32,185 bases of DNA from Mucilaginibacter sp. (GCA_028288125.1 JAQBOH010000092.1:1-32185); one strand, 5' to 3'. Shown: positions 16,241-24,689, counted from the first letter of the stretch. Numbers and translations are program-made. The notes: generated from the letters alone by a model not told the origin.

Positions 16241-16921
16241 TTAATTTTTTCCCGTCACGCAAATTACAAATTCCCCTTTTGCCGGGTGTGTCTCAAAATA
16301 CGTTTTTACTTCGGTAACCGTACCGCGAACGGTCTCTTCAAACATCTTTGTAAGCTCCCGCGATACAGATATTTGCCGGTCGGCGCCAAAATAGGTTATC
16401 ATTTCTTCGAATGTTTTTAATAAACGGTGCGGCGATTCGTATAGTATGATGGTGCGCTCTTCGGTCGCCAATGTTTTATAACGTGTTTGACGACCTTTTT
16501 TTAATGGGAGGAACCCTTCAAAACAAAACCGGTCGGTCGGGAAACCGGAGTTAACCAGCGCAGGTACAAAGGCAGTCGCGCCGGGCAGGCACTCAACCGG
16601 TATCTCATTTTTCAACGCTTCCCTTACCAGGTAAAACCCCGGATCGGATATAGCGGGAGTACCAGCATCCGATATCAGCGCGATATTTTTCCCTTCCTTT
16701 AAAAACCGGACAATCTCATTTGAAGATTGATGTTCATTATGCTGGTGGTGCGAAAACACCTTCTGATGTATATCGAAATGCTTCAGCAACGGCCCCGATG
16801 TTCGGGTATCTTCGGCCAGTATGAGATCGGCCTCCTTTAAAACACGAATGGCCCTGAAGGTGATGTCTTCAAGGTTGCCAATCGGGGTGGGTACTAAGTA
16901 GAGTTTACCGGTTTGGTTCAT
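16241..16921 (-). CDS. rsmI: 16S rRNA (cytidine-1402-2'-O)-methyltransferase RsmI
   Basis: The 226-residue protein begins MNQTGKLYLVPTPIGNLEDITFRA, the defining RsmI start, with LILAEDTRTSGPLLKHF, IALISDAGTPAISDPG (the AdoMet-binding loop) and TIILYESPHRLLKTF. It uses AdoMet to 2'-O-methylate C1402 in the decoding centre of 16S rRNA. The ATG at 16919-16921 is chosen; a start seven codons upstream would translate repeat words as MNHELST. Its start codon is itself the last ATGAACC word of an intergenic quasi-repeat. The gene diverges from serS. Confidence 0.95.
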   Translation of the reverse strand: MNQTGKLYLVPTPIGNLEDITFRAIRVLKEADLILAEDTRTSGPLLKHFDIHQKVFSHHQHNEHQSSNEIVRFLKEGKNIALISDAGTPAISDPGFYLVREALKNEIPVECLPGATAFVPALVNSGFPTDRFCFEGFLPLKKGRQTRYKTLATEERTIILYESPHRLLKTFEEMITYFGADRQISVSRELTKMFEETVRGTVTEVKTYFETHPAKGEFVICVTGKN

Positions 16922-16951
16922 AGTTGATAGTTCATGGTTCATAGATCATGG
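16915..16951. repeat. ATGAACC quasi-repeat, copy 1 (overlaps rsmI start)
   Basis: On the minus strand it reads as shuffled words ATGAACC, ATGAACT and ATCAACT, and runs into the rsmI start codon. GGTTCATAGTTGAT (16915-16928) is an exact inverted copy of 17031-17044. Confidence 0.7.
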
Positions 16952-17021
16952 AGCTGCATAAGTTTGAATAATCGGGATGTTTTTTATCTGAATTATGAAC
17001 TTTACTAATTTCTAAATCCGG

Positions 17022-17052
17022 CCATGAACCATCAACTATGAACCATGAACTA
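17022..17052. repeat. ATGAACC quasi-repeat, copy 2 (serS promoter region)
   Basis: The same words in the opposite orientation lie immediately upstream of the serS -7 box (17058). With copy 1 they form a 14-bp perfect inverted repeat bracketing the divergent rsmI-serS gap. Confidence 0.7.
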
Positions 17053-17057
17053 ATTTA

Positions 17058-17065
17058 TATCTTTG
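17058..17065 (+). promoter_or_regulatory. -7 promoter box for serS
   Basis: TATCTTTG matches TAnnTTTG and ends 15 bases before the ATG. The -33 position falls inside the ATGAACC repeat and has no TTTG. Confidence 0.5.
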
Positions 17066-17080
17066 CTTAAAAATAAATCA

Positions 17081-18352
17081 ATGCTGCAAGTTAGTTATAT
17101 CCGCGATAACAGGGAACAGGTTTTAGAACGTTTGGCTGTAAAAAATTTTAAACAGCCCCAACTGGTTGATGAGATCATCAAACTGGATGATAACCGCCGT
17201 TCAACCCAAACCAGCATGGACAATGTTTCAGCGCAGGCCAATGCGGCAGCCAAACAGGTAGGCGAGCTGATGCGCACCGGTAAAAAGGCCGAAGCGGAAG
17301 AACTGAAATCAACAACTGGGGCCTGGAAAGAGGAGATCAAAAACCTTGGCGAACAGCTTAACGCGATAGAAGAGGAACTGCAGCAAAAACTGGTGCTGCT
17401 GCCCAACCTGCCGCATAGTACTGTCCCGAAAGGGATTACGCCGGAAGAAAACGAAATAGTGCTTGAAAATGGCGCGATACCAGCGCTGCCGGCCACCGCC
17501 CTGCCGCACTGGGAACTGGCTGCCAAATATAACCTGATAGATTTTGAGCTGGGCGTTAAAATAACCGGCGCGGGGTTCCCGGTTTATAAAGGTAAAGGCG
17601 CAAAATTGCAGCGCGCCCTCATCAATTATTTTATTGACGAAGCCGAAAAGGCCGGATACGGCGAAGTAATGGTGCCGCTGCTGGTTAACGAGGCTTCGGC
17701 CTATGGAACAGGCCAGCTGCCCGATAAAGAAGGGCAAATGTATTTTGCAGGCGTCGATAACTTATACCTGATACCAACCGCCGAAGTACCCATAACGAAT
17801 ATGTACCGCGACGTGATTTTAAAGGCCGAGGAGCTGCCTGTTAAAAATTGCGGCTATACACCTTGCTTCCGCCGTGAAGCGGGCTCATACGGTGCTCATG
17901 TGCGCGGATTAAACCGCCTGCACCAGTTTGATAAAGTGGAAATAGTACAGGTTGCGCATCCCGATAGATCATATGAAATGCTGGAACAAATGAGCCTGCA
18001 CGTACAGGGATTATTGCAAAAATTAGGATTGCGGTACCGGGTGCTGCGGCTTTGCGGCGGGGATATGAGCTTTGCATCGGCGTTAACATACGATATGGAA
18101 ACCTGGAGCGCGGCACAGCAGCGCTGGCTGGAGGTATCGTCTGTTTCCAACTTTGAAAGTTTCCAAAGCAACCGGCTAAAACTGCGTTTCCGCAATGCCG
18201 AAGGCAAAACCCAACTGGCACATACCCTCAATGGCAGCGCATTGGCCTTGCCGCGTATTGTGGCAACGTTACTTGAAAATAATCAAACCGAAACGGGTAT
18301 TAAAATACCGGATGTGCTGGTGCCATATACGAAGTTTGATTGGATAGATTAG
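17081..18352 (+). CDS. serS: Seryl-tRNA synthetase
   Basis: The 423-residue class II synthetase starts MLQVSYIRDNREQVLERLAVKNF. A long antiparallel coiled coil (about 28-105) that contacts the tRNA variable arm is followed by TAEVPITN (233-240), motif 2 PCFRREAGSYG (261-271) with HQFDKVE (281-287), the serine-pocket region LRLCGGDMSFASALTYDMETW, and motif 3 NGSALALPRIVATLLENNQ. It charges tRNA-Ser and tRNA-Sec, if present, with serine. The ATG at 17081 fits the family; an in-frame TTG six codons earlier lies within the -7 box. It is transcribed alone, diverging from rsmI. Confidence 0.97.
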   Translation: MLQVSYIRDNREQVLERLAVKNFKQPQLVDEIIKLDDNRRSTQTSMDNVSAQANAAAKQVGELMRTGKKAEAEELKSTTGAWKEEIKNLGEQLNAIEEELQQKLVLLPNLPHSTVPKGITPEENEIVLENGAIPALPATALPHWELAAKYNLIDFELGVKITGAGFPVYKGKGAKLQRALINYFIDEAEKAGYGEVMVPLLVNEASAYGTGQLPDKEGQMYFAGVDNLYLIPTAEVPITNMYRDVILKAEELPVKNCGYTPCFRREAGSYGAHVRGLNRLHQFDKVEIVQVAHPDRSYEMLEQMSLHVQGLLQKLGLRYRVLRLCGGDMSFASALTYDMETWSAAQQRWLEVSSVSNFESFQSNRLKLRFRNAEGKTQLAHTLNGSALALPRIVATLLENNQTETGIKIPDVLVPYTKFDWID

Positions 18353-18381
18353 TCGGGGAAGTCCGGAAGTCTGAAAAGAAG
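18351..18381. repeat. GAAGTC quasi-repeat, copy 1 (overlaps serS stop)
   Basis: The repeated words AGTCGGGGAAGTCCGGAAGT start within the serS stop codon. Related words recur at 20494-20539. Confidence 0.5.
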
Positions 18382-18472
18382 CTGGCTAAAGTCAACGGTA
18401 AACGAATAATACTTCATTGCCGTTCCATTTTATGGGACGGAGAATTGATAAGTGTGAATTGGCTTTAGCCGG
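18382..18472. repeat. 91-bp structured intergenic element with imperfect terminal inverted repeats
   Basis: The end segments 18382-18396 and 18458-18472 pair at 12 of 15 positions (core GGCTAAAG/CTTTAGCC). An internal 7-bp stem CCGTTCC (18420-18426) with GGGACGG (18434-18440) has a 7-base loop. It sits between the converging serS and pseudo-receiver genes. It could be a small non-autonomous mobile element or a terminator-like RNA structure. Confidence 0.5.
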
Positions 18473-18484
18473 ATATTTGCCGCC

Positions 18485-18898
18485 TTAATGCGAAACGCTT
18501 GCCACCCACTTCATGATAGAGGCATCGAAGATAGCGCCGAAACTGCTGAATACCGTTTTGTTTTTTTGCAATTTTGCCATATCATCCTGGTAAAACAGGT
18601 GATCGACACCGAGGGCTTTAAGCAGGCTGTCGGTTTTTTCGTTGGGCACTGATTTATAGCAGCAAATTTTCAGTTTATCATAAAAGCGGTTGATCTTGAT
18701 CCGCCGGAGCACTTTCTCAATATCCGCGCCTATATAATCATAATCGAAAATAATTACGTGAGGGTTTAATTCAAAAATAGACGGAAATATCCCGCTGATA
18801 GCGGCAATGTGTTTAACGTTCTTATTATCAGCCAATAACTGGCCGGGGAAAACGTCGGGTGCAACCAATAGTACCTTCTTGAAGCGTGTACGGATCAT
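18485..18898 (-). CDS. Pseudo-receiver-like protein, paralogue A
   Basis: The 137-residue protein starts MIRTRFKKVLLVAPDVFPGQLLADN. Its alternating strands and helices follow a receiver domain: strand 1 KVLLVAPD, strand 3 HVIIFDYDYI with Asp52 at the phospho-acceptor position, helix 3 IEKVLRRIKINRFYDK, strand 4 LKICCYKS and strand 5 DHLFYQ. The usual Asp-Asp pair after strand 1 is replaced by Ala-Pro (13-14), and the strand-5 Lys-Pro is absent. Family assignment is inference from fold pattern; no known output domain is present. A start 40 codons upstream exists but adds unrelated hydrophobic sequence. A TTG-N20-TATATTTA promoter lies just upstream. It is a close relative of the gene at 19214. 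Confidence 0.72.
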   Translation of the reverse strand: MIRTRFKKVLLVAPDVFPGQLLADNKNVKHIAAISGIFPSIFELNPHVIIFDYDYIGADIEKVLRRIKINRFYDKLKICCYKSVPNEKTDSLLKALGVDHLFYQDDMAKLQKNKTVFSSFGAIFDASIMKWVASVSH

Positions 18899-19213
18899 GC
18901 TTGTATGAATTAGGACGATAAATATAAATTCAATTATTGACATTGTCAAGTGCTTATTAATCAATAAGAAAGAGCGGATAACGGCGGGCTCGCGGCAATC
19001 AATTAGAACGAAAACCACCGTTTATTGATAATAAATTAATTCCGGATTAATTTTTAATAATACAGCGTTATAATTTTGAAAATGTTTACAGGCAAACAAT
19101 ATTGTTAGGGATGCAATACGAAATTTTGGAGATACGGAAAATTCGGAAGAATTCTTCCTGAAATACAAGAGCGGTAAAAATTAATTGAAGAATGAGAAGC
19201 GATTACGCCAGGC
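18899..19213. other. 315-base non-coding gap between pseudo-receiver paralogues
   Basis: No gene is supported. It contains the perfect palindrome GGAAGAATTCTTCC (19145-19158), the smaller TTGACATTGTCAA (18937-18949) that overlaps the -33 region of paralogue A, and AT-rich sequence. The long gap suggests the paralogues are transcribed separately. Confidence 0.5.
18919..18949 (-). promoter_or_regulatory. Possible promoter for pseudo-receiver paralogue A
   Basis: On the minus strand TTG (18947-18949) precedes TATATTTA (18919-18926) by 20 bases; the -7 box is one base off TAnnTTTG. The -33 element lies within the palindrome TTGACATTGTCAA, a possible operator. The box begins 28 bases before the chosen ATG and supports that start. 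Confidence 0.4.
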
Positions 19214-19621
19214 TTAAAAAGTAGCCGTTACAAGCAAATCGGTTACCGCTGAATCGAAAATTGATTTAACGTGGTTGATAACCGTTTTCGTGGGGTTTTG
19301 TAATTCGGCTTTGTAAATTACATGATTAACGCCCAGTACCTCAAGGAAGCTATCGATTCTGCGGTCGGGGCTGCTTTTGAAACAGCAAATTTTAATTTTA
19401 TTGTAGTAGGTGTTGGTGCGGATGCGGCGCAGTATTTTTTCCATATCCTTATTCAGATAATCGTAATCAAATACGATAATATTGGGTGACATTTCAAAAA
19501 TGGCAGGAAAAACCCGTTCGACTGAAGTGATGTGTTTGATCTGTTTATTTTTGTCTAATAACTGGATCGAGAAGATATTGGGGGCTACCAGCAGTATCCT
19601 TTCGGGTCTATTAAAAATCAT
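19214..19621 (-). CDS. Pseudo-receiver-like protein, paralogue B
   Basis: The 135-residue protein starts MIFNRPERILLVAPNIFSIQLLDKN and aligns without gaps to paralogue A over about 110 residues. Shared blocks include LLVAP, the invariant IKH/VKH, FP.IFE, FDYDY with Asp52, the ME/IEK(I/V)LRRI helix, KICC(F/Y)KS and LGV(N/D)H. As in A, the acidic pair is Ala-Pro. Here the strand-5 region keeps a Lys (VIYKAE). C-termini diverge after about residue 105. Tandem position on the same strand implies gene duplication. No kinase or output partner is adjacent, so a role in signalling by protein contact is only a hypothesis. Confidence 0.75.
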   Translation of the reverse strand: MIFNRPERILLVAPNIFSIQLLDKNKQIKHITSVERVFPAIFEMSPNIIVFDYDYLNKDMEKILRRIRTNTYYNKIKICCFKSSPDRRIDSFLEVLGVNHVIYKAELQNPTKTVINHVKSIFDSAVTDLLVTATF

Positions 19622-19758
19622 AACTGGTCAGGTTAAAAATATTAACAAAGTTTAAATCAATTACGTTAGTGATAGTGAAGTATTTATAATCGATATAGGG
19701 AAGTTAATTATAAATAATCCGTTACTATTATCGGTATACGAAAGGTGTATTTAAAAAG

Positions 19759-20445
19759 TTACGGGATAATTTCAAAAACTGCATGCACCTGGAAACTTAG
19801 CTTTATTTTTTTAAAATCAATGTCCGAAACCTGGGGTAAAGCTTTGAAGGTCATGGCCCTGTTCGCAAACATGGCCTGCGGCTCCATACCGTTATTATCA
19901 ACCTCATTTACTTCAATTACAGAGCCTAGTTTTGCACCAATGCTGTTTAGTAAATAATTTGCCTTTTCCTTTGCGGCAAGTAAGGCCTGTATTTTTAACT
20001 CACGCTTTACTGTTGTGATTTTTGAGTAATCATAATTTTCAATATTTGTAGATTGTATCCCTTTGGGGTCAACCAGGCTTAATATCTGGTTGTATTTATT
20101 GAGATCGCGAAACCGGATACTGTATTGCTTGCTTGCCAGAAAATCGGGGTTCTTCTTTTTCTGGTAGGTGTTATTATAGCTGTATAAATTATTTACGGTG
20201 AAGTCTTCTTTTGCGATACCGACATCCTTAACCGCCGTTTCCAGCTGGTTTTCCAACTGCTCGATGGTAACTTTGGTTTTGCCGTTTATGTACTCCTGTA
20301 AAGAGATAGTAACGTTTATAATATCAGGCGTAACTTCCTGCTCGGCAATGCCGGTCACTTCAATTTTGCGGCGCAGATCGACGCTTTGCGCGGATGTGCA
20401 ATAGGTTGTCAGGCATACGATGGCCAAGACAAATAATTTTTTCAT
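19759..20445 (-). CDS. SIMPL-domain (DUF541) secreted protein
   Basis: The 228-residue protein has a signal peptide (MKKLFVLAIVCLTTYCTSAQS) and the SIMPL pattern: RRKIEVTGIAEQEVTPDIINVTISLQEY (about 25-52), a helix of repeated charged residues with QLENQLETAVKDVGI, ITTVKRELKIQALLAAKEKANYLLNSIGAKLGSVIEVNE, and the closing strand KIKLSFQVHAVFEI. Bacterial relatives (BP26, YggE-like) form channel-like oligomers of unclear function; some are linked to oxidative stress. It is periplasmic or outer-membrane associated. It is a single-gene unit with a TAGCTTTA near-consensus -7 box shortly before the ATG. Confidence 0.9.
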   Translation of the reverse strand: MKKLFVLAIVCLTTYCTSAQSVDLRRKIEVTGIAEQEVTPDIINVTISLQEYINGKTKVTIEQLENQLETAVKDVGIAKEDFTVNNLYSYNNTYQKKKNPDFLASKQYSIRFRDLNKYNQILSLVDPKGIQSTNIENYDYSKITTVKRELKIQALLAAKEKANYLLNSIGAKLGSVIEVNEVDNNGMEPQAMFANRAMTFKALPQVSDIDFKKIKLSFQVHAVFEIIP

Positions 20446-20493
20446 GGTTATGGTTTAAGGTAAAGCTATATAACGAAGTTAAGTCTTTATATT

Positions 20494-20539
20494 GAAAGTC
20501 AGGAAAGCCCGAAAGTCAGGAAAATCCGAAGTCGGAAGT
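20494..20539. repeat. GAAGTC quasi-repeat, copy 2
   Basis: GAAAGTCAGGAAAGCCCG-type words repeat about three times over 46 bases upstream of the SIMPL gene. They match the words found at the serS stop (18351-18381). Confidence 0.5.
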
Positions 20540-20593
20540 GTTTGGAGGAAAGCCCACGTGTGACGGAATTTTGAGAGATATTTTGACAAAATT

Positions 20594-20626
20594 AAAAACC
20601 CATTCGCCAATCGCGAATGGGTTTTT
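20594..20626 (-). terminator. Intrinsic terminator after the TM2 gene
   Basis: AAAAACCCATTCGC (20594-20607) pairs perfectly with GCGAATGGGTTTTT (20613-20626) across a 5-base loop, leaving T-runs on either strand. It lies about 100 bases past the TM2 gene stop. Confidence 0.85.
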
Positions 20627-20729
20627 AATGGGTTTGCCCCTGTATATATGATAGAGTTGCGGGGAGTTAAAGCGGCTATTGCGATAAATCAAAAGATTTC
20701 AATATCGGTTTAGCTCCCTGCAAACGTTG

Positions 20730-21092
20730 TTACCGGGCGGCCCTGGCTATGTGGTAGCATTCGTAAGCCAGGTGCCTGTTGTAATCGTTTGTAATACTCT
20801 TGTATGTCAATAAATCAATAACCGTTCCAAATCCTAAAAATCCGCCGGTAAAAAAATAAAGCAGGGCTAAGATGATCTGGCCGGTCATGAACCGCTGTAT
20901 CCCTGCAACGCCTAAGAATCCCATTAAGGTTGCTAACAAGATATCATTCGGGTTTTTACGCCTGTCGTTATAAACCAGCATAAAGGTTTGCATTTGATTT
21001 TGGGAAAGCCCTGCTGACGCATGATGCAGAAAACTATATTCTTCAATAGTGATGCCCGAAAACGATGTGTATGAATTTTGATAAGCGTCCAT
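20730..21092 (-). CDS. TM2-domain membrane protein
   Basis: The 120-residue protein has a soluble N-terminal part (about 1-48) and then the TM2 domain: KNPNDILLATLMGFLGVAGIQRFMTGQIILALLYFFTGGFLGFGTVIDLL. This gives two helices joined by a short turn with the Asp-like tail found in the family. TM2 proteins span the inner membrane; their function is not established. The N-terminal extension is longer than the minimal family and contains the Gln/Met-rich stretch SQNQMQTFMLVYNDRR. It is a single-gene unit followed by a strong terminator. Confidence 0.85.
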   Translation of the reverse strand: MDAYQNSYTSFSGITIEEYSFLHHASAGLSQNQMQTFMLVYNDRRKNPNDILLATLMGFLGVAGIQRFMTGQIILALLYFFTGGFLGFGTVIDLLTYKSITNDYNRHLAYECYHIARAAR

Positions 21093-21396
21093 TTTTTTAC
21101 CGGATTTTGTGTTGTTTTTTATATCCTGGTATAAAATTATATCCCGGGCGGGTTCGCGGCAATGTGAATTTGGTCGGCAGTTAAAAGTTGTCGGTAAAAA
21201 CAGGAATTTGAGCGGTGAAATGTTTAAGCCCCTCTAAACGGCGCAGCCTTCATGAATACCATAAAAAACAATATAAAATGAATAATCTCCCCCGGCAGAG
21301 GAGACTTCTTATTCAAAGTGCTGACAATAATTTGTCAGTGTATCAGCTGTATCAATTGTATCTCTGTCACAAAATGATACAGCCGGTAATCATCGA
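21093..21396. other. 304-base non-coding gap with a structured repeat cluster
   Basis: No convincing gene lies here. Its right half carries CTGACAA (21321-21327) with TTGTCAG (21332-21338), and GCTGTATCA (21346-21354) with TGATACAGC (21375-21383). It directly follows the ABM-fold gene's stop, so it would form the 3' end of that transcript. The left half shows nothing recognisable. Confidence 0.5.
21321..21383. repeat. Hairpins with repeated GATACA/TGACA words
   Basis: Two perfect inverted repeats of 7 and 9 bp contain several copies of GATACA and TGACA on the minus strand within 63 bases, just after the ABM-fold gene. They could be a 3' RNA structure or clustered protein sites. Confidence 0.5.
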
Positions 21397-21708
21397 CTAA
21401 AATTCATAATCACGCTCCACTTTGCATATCCTTACCTTGTACTGCTCGTACCATTTTTCGCGCCCCTGCCGCTGAGCAAAAAGGTGTTGTGTATTGGCTT
21501 TCCAGTTTTTGATGTCTTCCAGCGAGCGCCAGTAAGAGACGGTGATACCCAGTTCATTCCGCGCGGACTCGATACCGAGATAGCCTTCCTGCTGCTTTGC
21601 AAGCGCCGCCATCTCTTCGGACATAGCGTTGTAGCCGTTTTCACCTTCCGTGCGCAGGGAGGTGAAAATGACGGCGTAATAGGGTGCGGCGGGAGTGTTA
21701 GCGATCAT
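21397..21708 (-). CDS. Antibiotic biosynthesis monooxygenase (ABM) fold protein
   Basis: The 103-residue protein has the ABM ferredoxin-like fold pattern: YYAVIFTSLRTEGENGYNAMSEEMAALAKQQEGYLGIESARNELGITVSYWRSLEDIKNWKANTQHLFAQRQGREKWYEQYKVRICKVERDY. The 'Q.GYLG.ES.R...G...SYW.S...I..WK....H..A...G...WY..Y..RI' phrase is typical of small stress-linked ABM proteins in this phylum. Relatives act on heme or quinones, but the residues here do not specify the reaction. It is cytoplasmic. It lies downstream of gcvP on the same strand, separated only by a long inverted repeat, and could share its transcript. Confidence 0.85.
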   Translation of the reverse strand: MIANTPAAPYYAVIFTSLRTEGENGYNAMSEEMAALAKQQEGYLGIESARNELGITVSYWRSLEDIKNWKANTQHLFAQRQGREKWYEQYKVRICKVERDYEF

Positions 21709-21714
21709 AATTGA

Positions 21715-21788
21715 ATGTGCAAATATGCAGATTTCAGATGTGCAGATGTTTTTTTATTTGCACATCTGCACATCTGAAATTTGCACAT
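21715..21788. repeat. Long inverted quasi-repeat filling the gcvP-ABM gap
   Basis: ATTTCAGATGTGCAGATGT (21731-21749) has a perfect inverted partner at 21762-21780, a 19-bp stem with a 12-base loop. A second perfect pair, ATGTGCAAAT (21715-21724) and ATTTGCACAT (21779-21788), flanks it. It starts 6 bases from the ABM ATG and ends 9 bases from the gcvP stop. Confidence 0.75.
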
Positions 21789-21797
21789 CGATTCACT

Positions 21798-24689
21798 TTA
21801 TTCAATAACACTTTCTTCAAATTCGTAATCTTCCAATGGCGGGCAGCTGCAAATGAGCGTTCTGTCGCCATAGGTGTCGTTAACCCGGCCAACAGAAGGC
21901 CAGAATTTATATGCCGCGACATAAGGCAGTGGAAATGCGGCCTTCTGCCGGGTGTAAGGATGCTCCCAATCATTAGCTGTAATTACCGAAGCTGTATGCG
22001 GCGCGTTTTTAAGCGGGTTATCTGTTTTATCAGAAATACCTTTTTCCACATCGTCAATTTCATGACGGATAGAGATCATCGCGTCGCAAAAGCGGTCAAG
22101 CTCGTGCTTGGGCTCGGATTCGGTGGGTTCAACCATAACGGTTCCGGCAACCGGGAAGGAAACCGTAGGCGCATGGAAGCCATAATCCATTAAGCGCTTG
22201 GCAATATCTGTTACCTCTACACCAAAGTTTTTAAAGGCGCGGCAGTCCAGTATCATTTCGTGCGCGCAGCGGCCGTTTGCGCCGGTGTATAATACAGGGT
22301 AATGATGCTGCAGGCGGGTTTTGATATAGTTTGCATTCAGGATGGCATAACGGGTAGCGTCGGTAAGGCCTTCGCTGCCCATCATGGCAATGTAGGCATG
22401 AGAAATAATGAGTATAGATGCAGACCCCCAGGGTGCAGACGAAACAGCATGAATGGATTTCCCTTTGTCAATATCCACAACAGCATGCCCTGGTAAATAC
22501 GGAACCAGGTGCTTAGCCACACCGATCGGGCCCATGCCCGGACCGCCGCCGCCGTGTGGGATACAGAATGTTTTATGTAAATTCAAATGACACACATCCG
22601 CGCCGATATTTGCCGGGCTGGTTAAGCCTACCTGGGCGTTCATGTTGGCGCCGTCCATATAAACCTGGCCGCCATTTTGGTGAATGATGTCGCAAACCTC
22701 AATAATTGATTCTTCGAACACACCATGCGTAGATGGATAAGTTACCATCAGGCACGAGAGTTCATTTTTATATTGTCCGGCTTTTTCCTTCAGGTCGGCA
22801 ACGTCTATATTTCCGTTCTCGTCACACTTTACCACAATAATCTTCATTCCGGCCATTGCCGCTGATGCCGGGTTGGTACCGTGCGCAGACGACGGTATTA
22901 AAGCAATATTGCGGTGGCTGTCGCCCCTGTCGTGGTGATAGGCGCGTATAACCATTAACCCGGCATATTCACCTTGCGCGCCGGCATTTGGCTGCAGGCT
23001 CATGGCCGCGAAGCCGGTTATCTCGCAAAACCCGGTATTTAGCTCATCAAATATTTGCATGTAGCCGCCAACCTGGTCGGCCGGAGCGAACGGGTGCATT
23101 TTACTGAACTCCGCCCAGGTTACCGGAACCATCTCTGTAGTAGCATTCAGCTTCATGGTACATGAACCTAACGCGATCATCGAGTGGCAAAGCGAAAGGT
23201 CTTTTGTCTCCAGCGACTTAATATAACGCAGCATCTCGTGCTCGGAATGATGCGAATTAAACAGGGCATGTGTTAAATATGCCGATTTACGCTGCAAGCT
23301 TGCCGGTATAACTGTTTTAAGGTTTCCCTTTAATTCGTTAAAACCAGCCTCGTTTAATTGCTGGCCCTTTACCTTGCCGAAAATGCGGACGATGGTTTTA
23401 ATATCCTCGGGCGAGGTGGTTTCATCAATCGAGATGGTAGCTATTGAACCTTTATAATTAAAGTTCATTTCATTATCGATAGCCCCGGCATGAATGGATC
23501 CCGCAAGGTCGCCCAAATCAAATTTCAACGTATCAAAAAACGACTCGTTCAGCTGCTTATAACCAAGTTGTTTTAATGAATTAGCTAATAATACGGCTAA
23601 TCCGTGTATTCTTTCCGCAATTAGCTTTAAACCTGAAGGGCCGTAATATACCGCATACATACCGGCCATTATAGCCAGTAGTGCCTGGGCTGTACATATA
23701 TTTGAAGTGGCTTTATCCCTGCGGATATGCTGCTCGCGGGTCTGCAATGCCATACGCAAAGCATAATTGCCCGCACTGTCAATGGTAACACCTATTATAC
23801 GGCCGGGTAGCGAGCGTTTGTATTCCTCTTTAGTAGCAAAAAATGCCGCGTGCGGGCCGCCAAAACCCATCGGCACACCGAAACGCTGGGTTGAACCCAC
23901 AACAATATCAGCGCCCCACTCGCCTGGAGGCGTTAAAAGTACCAGGCTCATGATGTCGGCAACTACAGTTAGTTTGATACTTTTTTCATGGGCCTTTGAT
24001 GCAAAGTCGGTATAGTTGTATACAGCGCCATGTCCTGCGGGATATTGTACTATAGCGCCAAACATATTATTGGTAAGTTCAGCGGTATGATGGTTGCCTA
24101 TTTGTAATTCAATGCCGTACGGCTGCGCACGTGTTTTTAAAATATCGATCGTTTGCGGGAACACTTCTTCGGATACAAAAAACACATTAGCCTGCTGATT
24201 TTTACGCATGCTATATTGCATAAACATAGCCTCAGCCGCAGCGGTGCCTTCGTCTAATAAAGATGCGTTGGCAATTTCCATGCCGGTAAGATCGATCACC
24301 ATGGTCTGGAAATTTAACAGTGCCTGTAAGCGACCCTGGGCTATCTCGGCCTGGTAGGGCGTGTATTGCGTGTACCAGCCCGGATTTTCCAAAATATTAC
24401 GCTGGATGACCCCCGGGACAATTACATCATAATAACCCTGGCCGATAAAAGATTTGAACACCTTATTTTTTGAAGCCGTTTGCTTTAACGTATTCAAATA
24501 GTCGAACTCGCTTTTCGCCGGGGGGAGGCTCAGCGGGGCTTTCAGCCTTATTTTTGCCGGAATAGTTTGTTCGATCAATTCGTCGAGCGAATTAACGCCA
24601 ACGGTGGTTAACATCTTTGCGGTATCGGCGCTGTTTGGCGCAATATGCCTTGTTTGAAATTTTTCCTGGTAATCGGTGTTCAGCTTCAT
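21798..24689 (-). CDS. gcvP: Glycine dehydrogenase (decarboxylating), P-protein
   Basis: The 963-residue single-chain P-protein carries both homologous halves. The N-terminal half has [22 protein letters not shown] (110-131). The C-terminal half has [15 protein letters not shown] (601-615), the PLP site [18 protein letters not shown] (701-718) with the Schiff-base Lys706, and MVEPTESE near the end. It decarboxylates glycine using PLP and passes aminomethyl to lipoyl-GcvH. GcvT and GcvH genes are not in the window. A good promoter (TTG-N20-TACCTTTG) lies upstream. pdxJ, next upstream on the same strand, supports PLP supply. Confidence 0.97.
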   Translation of the reverse strand: MKLNTDYQEKFQTRHIAPNSADTAKMLTTVGVNSLDELIEQTIPAKIRLKAPLSLPPAKSEFDYLNTLKQTASKNKVFKSFIGQGYYDVIVPGVIQRNILENPGWYTQYTPYQAEIAQGRLQALLNFQTMVIDLTGMEIANASLLDEGTAAAEAMFMQYSMRKNQQANVFFVSEEVFPQTIDILKTRAQPYGIELQIGNHHTAELTNNMFGAIVQYPAGHGAVYNYTDFASKAHEKSIKLTVVADIMSLVLLTPPGEWGADIVVGSTQRFGVPMGFGGPHAAFFATKEEYKRSLPGRIIGVTIDSAGNYALRMALQTREQHIRRDKATSNICTAQALLAIMAGMYAVYYGPSGLKLIAERIHGLAVLLANSLKQLGYKQLNESFFDTLKFDLGDLAGSIHAGAIDNEMNFNYKGSIATISIDETTSPEDIKTIVRIFGKVKGQQLNEAGFNELKGNLKTVIPASLQRKSAYLTHALFNSHHSEHEMLRYIKSLETKDLSLCHSMIALGSCTMKLNATTEMVPVTWAEFSKMHPFAPADQVGGYMQIFDELNTGFCEITGFAAMSLQPNAGAQGEYAGLMVIRAYHHDRGDSHRNIALIPSSAHGTNPASAAMAGMKIIVVKCDENGNIDVADLKEKAGQYKNELSCLMVTYPSTHGVFEESIIEVCDIIHQNGGQVYMDGANMNAQVGLTSPANIGADVCHLNLHKTFCIPHGGGGPGMGPIGVAKHLVPYLPGHAVVDIDKGKSIHAVSSAPWGSASILIISHAYIAMMGSEGLTDATRYAILNANYIKTRLQHHYPVLYTGANGRCAHEMILDCRAFKNFGVEVTDIAKRLMDYGFHAPTVSFPVAGTVMVEPTESEPKHELDRFCDAMISIRHEIDDVEKGISDKTDNPLKNAPHTASVITANDWEHPYTRQKAAFPLPYVAAYKFWPSVGRVNDTYGDRTLICSCPPLEDYEFEESVIE

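Noticed and set aside
16037..16420. 127-residue plus-strand open frame
   Set aside because: It crosses the 110-bp palindromic element and lies antisense to lnt and rsmI.
16915..17052. CRISPR-like array suggested by repeated ATGAACC words
   Set aside because: There is no constant repeat-spacer period, and the words are permuted and inverted rather than interspersed with spacers.
18485..19018. N-terminal 40-residue extension of pseudo-receiver A
   Set aside because: The extension has no counterpart in paralogue B and covers the promoter-like region; the internal ATG at 18898 aligns exactly with B.
21215..21400. 61-residue plus-strand frame in the TM2-ABM gap
   Set aside because: Its C-terminal part is translated from the GATACA repeat cluster; there is no recognisable domain or promoter.
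21711..22193. 160-residue plus-strand open frame
   Set aside because: It is antisense to the C-terminal part of gcvP and begins inside the inverted repeat.
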